Source of the DNA: Corynebacterium parakroppenstedtii
Lineage (GTDB): Bacteria > Actinomycetota > Actinomycetes > Mycobacteriales > Mycobacteriaceae
DNA length: 64,000 nucleotides
Reading direction: 5' to 3'
NCBI RefSeq assembly: GCF_019754935.1
Contig: NZ_JAGSOA010000001.1
Coordinates: 62,001 to 126,000 of the forward strand
In this document: one piece after another, positions 60,847 through 64,000 of the stretch
Position numbering within the stretch: position 1 is the first letter of the stretch
Layout of the letters: the number at the start of each line of letters is the position of its first letter
Position numbers and translations under genes: made by a program
The notes under the pieces: generated by a model
What the model was told of the DNA's origin: nothing
Seen by the model: the letters and a program-made list of their open reading frames with translations, nothing else
Databases searched by the model: none

Positions 60847-61605
60847 TTAGCCTACGAAAGCGTCGTAGCCTTCTTCTTCGAGCTTGTCGGCGAGCTCAGG
60901 GCCACCCGTCGTAACGACGCGGCCGTTGGCGAAGACGTGCACAAAGTCAGGGCGTACATAGTTCAGAATGCGCTTGTAGTGCGTAATGAGCATGATTCCG
61001 CCATTGTTCTGCTCTTTGTAGTCGTTGATCCCCTGAGACACGATCCGGAGGGCGTCGACATCGAGCCCGGAGTCCGTCTCGTCGAGAATGGCGAACTTGG
61101 GCTTGAGCAACGATAGCTGCAGAATTTCGTGACGCTTCTTTTCGCCGCCGGAGAACCCTTCATTGACGGCACGCTCGGAAAATGAGGTGTCGATCTTGAG
61201 TTCTTTTTGGGCGTCTTTAACTTCCTTGATCCAGTCACGTAGCCGTGGAGCTTCTCCACGAACTGCGGTTGCTGAGGTGCGGAGGAAGTTAGCCATGGAC
61301 ACGCCGGGAACCTCAACCGGGTACTGCATAGCGAGGAACAAACCGGCTCGGGCTCGTTCATCTACAGACATGTCGATGATGTTTTCGCCGTCTAACAGCA
61401 CTTCCCCGCCGGTAACTTCATAACGGGGGTGGCCGGCAATCGTGTATGACAGGGTCGATTTGCCTGATCCGTTGGGGCCCATGATTGCGTGGGTTTCACC
61501 TGAGTTGATGGTTAGGTTGACGCCCTTGAGGATTTGCTTTGGCTCTTCCCCTGGTTCGGTGGGCTTGACGACGGCTTCGAGGTCGCGAATTTCGAGGGTA
61601 CTCAT
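60847..61605 (-). CDS. sufC: Fe-S assembly ATPase SufC
   Basis: 252-residue ABC-type ATPase that drives the SufBCD scaffold. Walker A GPNGSGKST, signature FSGGEKKRHE, Walker B FAILDETDSGLDVDAL and the switch His in ITHYKR are all visible. It follows sufD by about 57 bases and precedes the hairpin and sufS. Confidence 0.97.
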   Translation of the reverse strand: MSTLEIRDLEAVVKPTEPGEEPKQILKGVNLTINSGETHAIMGPNGSGKSTLSYTIAGHPRYEVTGGEVLLDGENIIDMSVDERARAGLFLAMQYPVEVPGVSMANFLRTSATAVRGEAPRLRDWIKEVKDAQKELKIDTSFSERAVNEGFSGGEKKRHEILQLSLLKPKFAILDETDSGLDVDALRIVSQGINDYKEQNNGGIMLITHYKRILNYVRPDFVHVFANGRVVTTGGPELADKLEEEGYDAFVG

Positions 61606-61662
61606 TGTTCTCCTTGTGTTTGATGATCCGTGAGATACAGCTAGTGACGCACGGTGGATGGA

Positions 61663-62925
61663 TTAGCTCAGTGAATTCAGCTCGTCGAGGCTGACAGTGT
61701 CGAGTTCCTCGGAGACGCGTTTTTCGAGTTCATCTTGGACGGCCGGTATCGGGATTCGTGAAATGACTTCGGTGAAGAATCCGTGGACGATAAGGCGTCG
61801 GGCAACGGGCTCGGGGATCCCACGGCTCATCAGGTAGTAGAGCTGTTCGTCGTCGAAGCGTCCGACGGTGGCCGCGTGACCAGCGCCAATGATTTCGCCG
61901 GTGGCGATTTCGAGGTTCGGAACGGCATCTGCGCGCGCGCCCTCGGACAAAACGAGATTCATGTTTTTCTCGTATGTGTCCGTGTTGTCGGCTTGTGCGC
62001 GGATGAGTGCGTCGCCAACCCACGCTGTGCGTGTTTCGGGGAGGTCCGAGTTCGGATCGCCTTGGAGTGCCCCTTTGTACATCACGTTGGAGCGGCAATT
62101 CGCCTCAGAGTGGTCAACGAGTAGGCGTTGCTCGAAGTATTGTCCGTCGTCGGCAAAGTACACACCGGAGAGTTCGCAGTCAGCCCCAGGAGCTTTGAAC
62201 GCTACGTGGGAGATATTGCGCACCACGGAGCCGCCGAAGGCGCTGTATCCGTGGCGCATGACGGCATCGCGATCCAGTCGGAGCTGCTCATTGGCCAGGT
62301 GGACAGCGTCGTCCTCCATGTCGTCGATAATGGCGACGTTGACATGCGCACCTGTTCCAATCGAGTACGAGTGGAAATCTGCGTAGTTGCCGTGCCCCTC
62401 GAATCGGAGGACGACGTTGGCTTCGGTGTGTTCACCAGCGACGACGGCGAGCGCGCCGAAAGACGTGGTGTCGGGGCCAGTACCCGTGAACGTCAACGTG
62501 ATGTCGCCGTCGACAACCGTGTTGTCGTCGATGGTGAGGACGGTTCCGCGTTGAAGGCTGGCGAAGACCTGCGCACCGACGCGATCCACGGGGGCTCCGG
62601 CTGCCCGTAGGCGGTCATCGTCGGCCGGAACCTCTTCTACGTGTACGCCGGATGTTCCCTCAGGGATATCTGCGGTGACCGGGTTCGGCGCGTGTTCACC
62701 GGGGAACGACCCGTCATGAAGCCCGTTGAGCCGTCGCAACGGAGTGAAACGCCAATCCTCGTCGCGGCCGCGGGGGACGGAGAAATCGTCGACATTGAAC
62801 GACGTGAAGACGTCGCCTTTGGTTTTTGCCCCTGTGGTGTTGGTTGTGTTGGCGTCGAACGCGCCGACTTCTTTTGCCTTGTCGGCGGCAGCTTCGACAT
62901 CCTCGGCCTTGAGTACGTCAGTCAT
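61663..62925 (-). CDS. sufD: Fe-S assembly protein SufD
   Basis: 420-residue scaffold subunit pairing with SufB and SufC. It has the beta-helix core region with SGVYFADDGQYFEQRLLVDH and the C-terminal GHAATVGRFDDEQLYYLMSRGI shared with SufB. The first 40 residues are Ala/Lys/Glu-rich. Its ATG follows the sufB stop codon with no intervening base (TAGATG). Confidence 0.96.
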   Translation of the reverse strand: MTDVLKAEDVEAAADKAKEVGAFDANTTNTTGAKTKGDVFTSFNVDDFSVPRGRDEDWRFTPLRRLNGLHDGSFPGEHAPNPVTADIPEGTSGVHVEEVPADDDRLRAAGAPVDRVGAQVFASLQRGTVLTIDDNTVVDGDITLTFTGTGPDTTSFGALAVVAGEHTEANVVLRFEGHGNYADFHSYSIGTGAHVNVAIIDDMEDDAVHLANEQLRLDRDAVMRHGYSAFGGSVVRNISHVAFKAPGADCELSGVYFADDGQYFEQRLLVDHSEANCRSNVMYKGALQGDPNSDLPETRTAWVGDALIRAQADNTDTYEKNMNLVLSEGARADAVPNLEIATGEIIGAGHAATVGRFDDEQLYYLMSRGIPEPVARRLIVHGFFTEVISRIPIPAVQDELEKRVSEELDTVSLDELNSLS

Positions 62926-64000
62926 CTATCCCACGGATCCTTCCATTTGCAATTCAATGAGGCGATTGAGTTCGAGGGCATATTCCATGGGCAACTCTTT
63001 CGCAATGGGCTCGACAAAGCCACGAACAATCATCGCCATGGCGTCGTCTTCAGCGAGGCCTCGGCTCATGAGATAGAAGAGCTGATCCTCAGACACTTTG
63101 GAAACCGTAGCCTCGTGACCAAGGGAAACATGGTCATTGCGGATGTCATTGTATGGATAGGTGTCCGACCGCGAAATCTTATCGACGAGCAGGGCGTCAC
63201 ACTCGACATTGGCCGTGCAGTGATGCGCGTTCGGGTTAACTTTGACGAGGCCACGGTAGGCGGCACGTCCGCCACCGCGAGCGACCGACTTCGACACAAT
63301 GTTGGAACTCGTGTGAGGAGCCATGTGCACCATCTTGGCGCCAGTGTCCTGGTACTGGCCTTCACCGGCCATCGCGACGGAGAGAACCTCGCCGCGGGAG
63401 TAAGGCCCAGTCATCCACACAGCCGGGTATTTCATCGACACCTTGGATCCGATGTTGCCGTCGATCCACTCCATGGTGGCACCCTCTTCGCACTTCGTGC
63501 GCTTGGTGACCAGGTTGTAGACGTTGTTGGACCAGTTCTGGATGGTCGTGTACCGGCAGCGACCGCCCTTTTTAACAATGATCTCGACGACGGCTGAGTG
63601 CAGCGAGTCCGTCTTGTAGATAGGTGCCGTACATCCCTCGACGTAGTGGACGTAAGCATCTTCGTCGACGATGATCAGCGTGCGCTCGAACTGGCCCATG
63701 TTCTCCGTGTTAATGCGGAAATAGGCCTGAAGAGGGATTTCGACGTGAACGCCCTTCGGCACGTAAATGAATGAGCCGCCGGACCACACCGCGGTGTTCA
63801 GCGCAGCGAATTTGTTGTCACCGGCTGGAATAACGGTCCCGAAGTACTCTTTAAATAACTCGGGGTAATCGCGCAAAGCCGTATCGGTATCAACGAAAAT
63901 GACGCCTTGTTTTTCCAGATCCTGACGGATTTGGTGGTAGACAACCTCAGATTCATACTGTGCAGCAACGCCAGCGACGAGGCGCTCTTTTTCCGCCTCC
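62926..64000 (-). CDS. sufB: Fe-S assembly protein SufB (5' end beyond the right edge)
   Basis: Scaffold subunit on which nascent clusters form. About 358 residues are present; full-length SufB is about 480, and the frame stays open through base 64000 ([17 protein letters not shown]), so the N-terminus lies outside. [30 protein letters not shown] (with the conserved Cys) and [22 protein letters not shown] identify it. It is the first suf gene visible. Confidence 0.96.
   Translation of the reverse strand, partial: EAEKERLVAGVAAQYESEVVYHQIRQDLEKQGVIFVDTDTALRDYPELFKEYFGTVIPAGDNKFAALNTAVWSGGSFIYVPKGVHVEIPLQAYFRINTENMGQFERTLIIVDEDAYVHYVEGCTAPIYKTDSLHSAVVEIIVKKGGRCRYTTIQNWSNNVYNLVTKRTKCEEGATMEWIDGNIGSKVSMKYPAVWMTGPYSRGEVLSVAMAGEGQYQDTGAKMVHMAPHTSSNIVSKSVARGGGRAAYRGLVKVNPNAHHCTANVECDALLVDKISRSDTYPYNDIRNDHVSLGHEATVSKVSEDQLFYLMSRGLAEDDAMAMIVRGFVEPIAKELPMEYALELNRLIELQMEGSVG

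Noticed and set aside
62641..63597. 318-codon plus-strand open frame opposite sufB/sufD
   Set aside because: It is antisense to two well-identified scaffold genes and spans their junction; no family features.

Overview
The window looks like a chromosomal segment of a Corynebacterium-type actinomycete. Supporting this are the Pup/ARC/Dop/PafA block without 20S proteasome genes, mycothiol synthesis (mshC), the acn-acnR pair with an AcnR-type operator, McbR-type operators (TAGAC-N6-GTCTA), an actinobacterial suf operon, and a gene order (arc, trmI, recB-like, hisG-hisE, metH, mshC, uppP, pyrD, and ripA-like, hemH, acn, acnR) that I recall from corynebacteria. G+C is moderate. The species cannot be fixed from the sequence; a lipophilic species is possible.

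1-17 kb is one long minus-strand run. Read in its own direction it is trmI, arc, dop, pup, pafA, a fused pafBC, tatA, tatC, a Mtr4/HelY-type helicase, an M24 peptidase, then cobL, cobM and cobK (cobK runs off the left edge). It combines pupylation, the WYL-type regulator PafBC, the Tat translocase and late corrin-ring synthesis. 17-26.6 kb carries a plus-strand RecB-like nuclease, then minus-strand uppP, mshC, metH, a HAD hydrolase, hisE and hisG. 26.7-29.7 kb has a plus-strand lipoprotein and pyrD, convergent with a PEBP-family protein.

29.8-32.6 kb is the main accessory-looking stretch: a DUF3558-like lipoprotein translationally coupled to a 600-residue helical plus low-complexity protein of PPE/type VII-substrate appearance. 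Its upstream gene is visibly A+T-richer than its surroundings, and it abuts tRNA-Leu(GAG). 32.8-38.4 kb encodes the B12-dependent methylmalonyl-CoA mutase system (mutA, mutB, meaB). With cobKLM and metH, three B12-linked functions occur in one window. 38.6-44.8 kb holds a TVP38-type membrane protein, an HTH protein, an NfeD/SPFH membrane pair, DUF3097, an unknown protein, and the ferrochelatase of the coproporphyrin-dependent haem pathway.

45-55 kb holds a large RipA-like NlpC/P60 cell-wall hydrolase, a roughly 1 kb regulatory intergenic region, aconitase and AcnR, an ACT/UPF0210 pair, a McbR-box-preceded glutamine amidotransferase and an NAD(P)-binding protein. 55-64 kb has an ABC-F ATPase divergent from a lycopene-cyclase-like FAD protein, then the minus-strand suf operon (sufB partial, sufD, sufC, terminator-like hairpin, sufS, sufU, sufT).

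Most of the window is conserved core. The most notable points are two near-identical McbR boxes placed directly on the start codons of metH and the amidotransferase gene, the PPE-like/lipoprotein cassette beside tRNA-Leu, an ARC ATPase without a proteasome-docking tail, a terminator-like hairpin inside the suf operon, duplicated motifs upstream of mutA and of meaB, and an isolated lycopene-cyclase-like gene.
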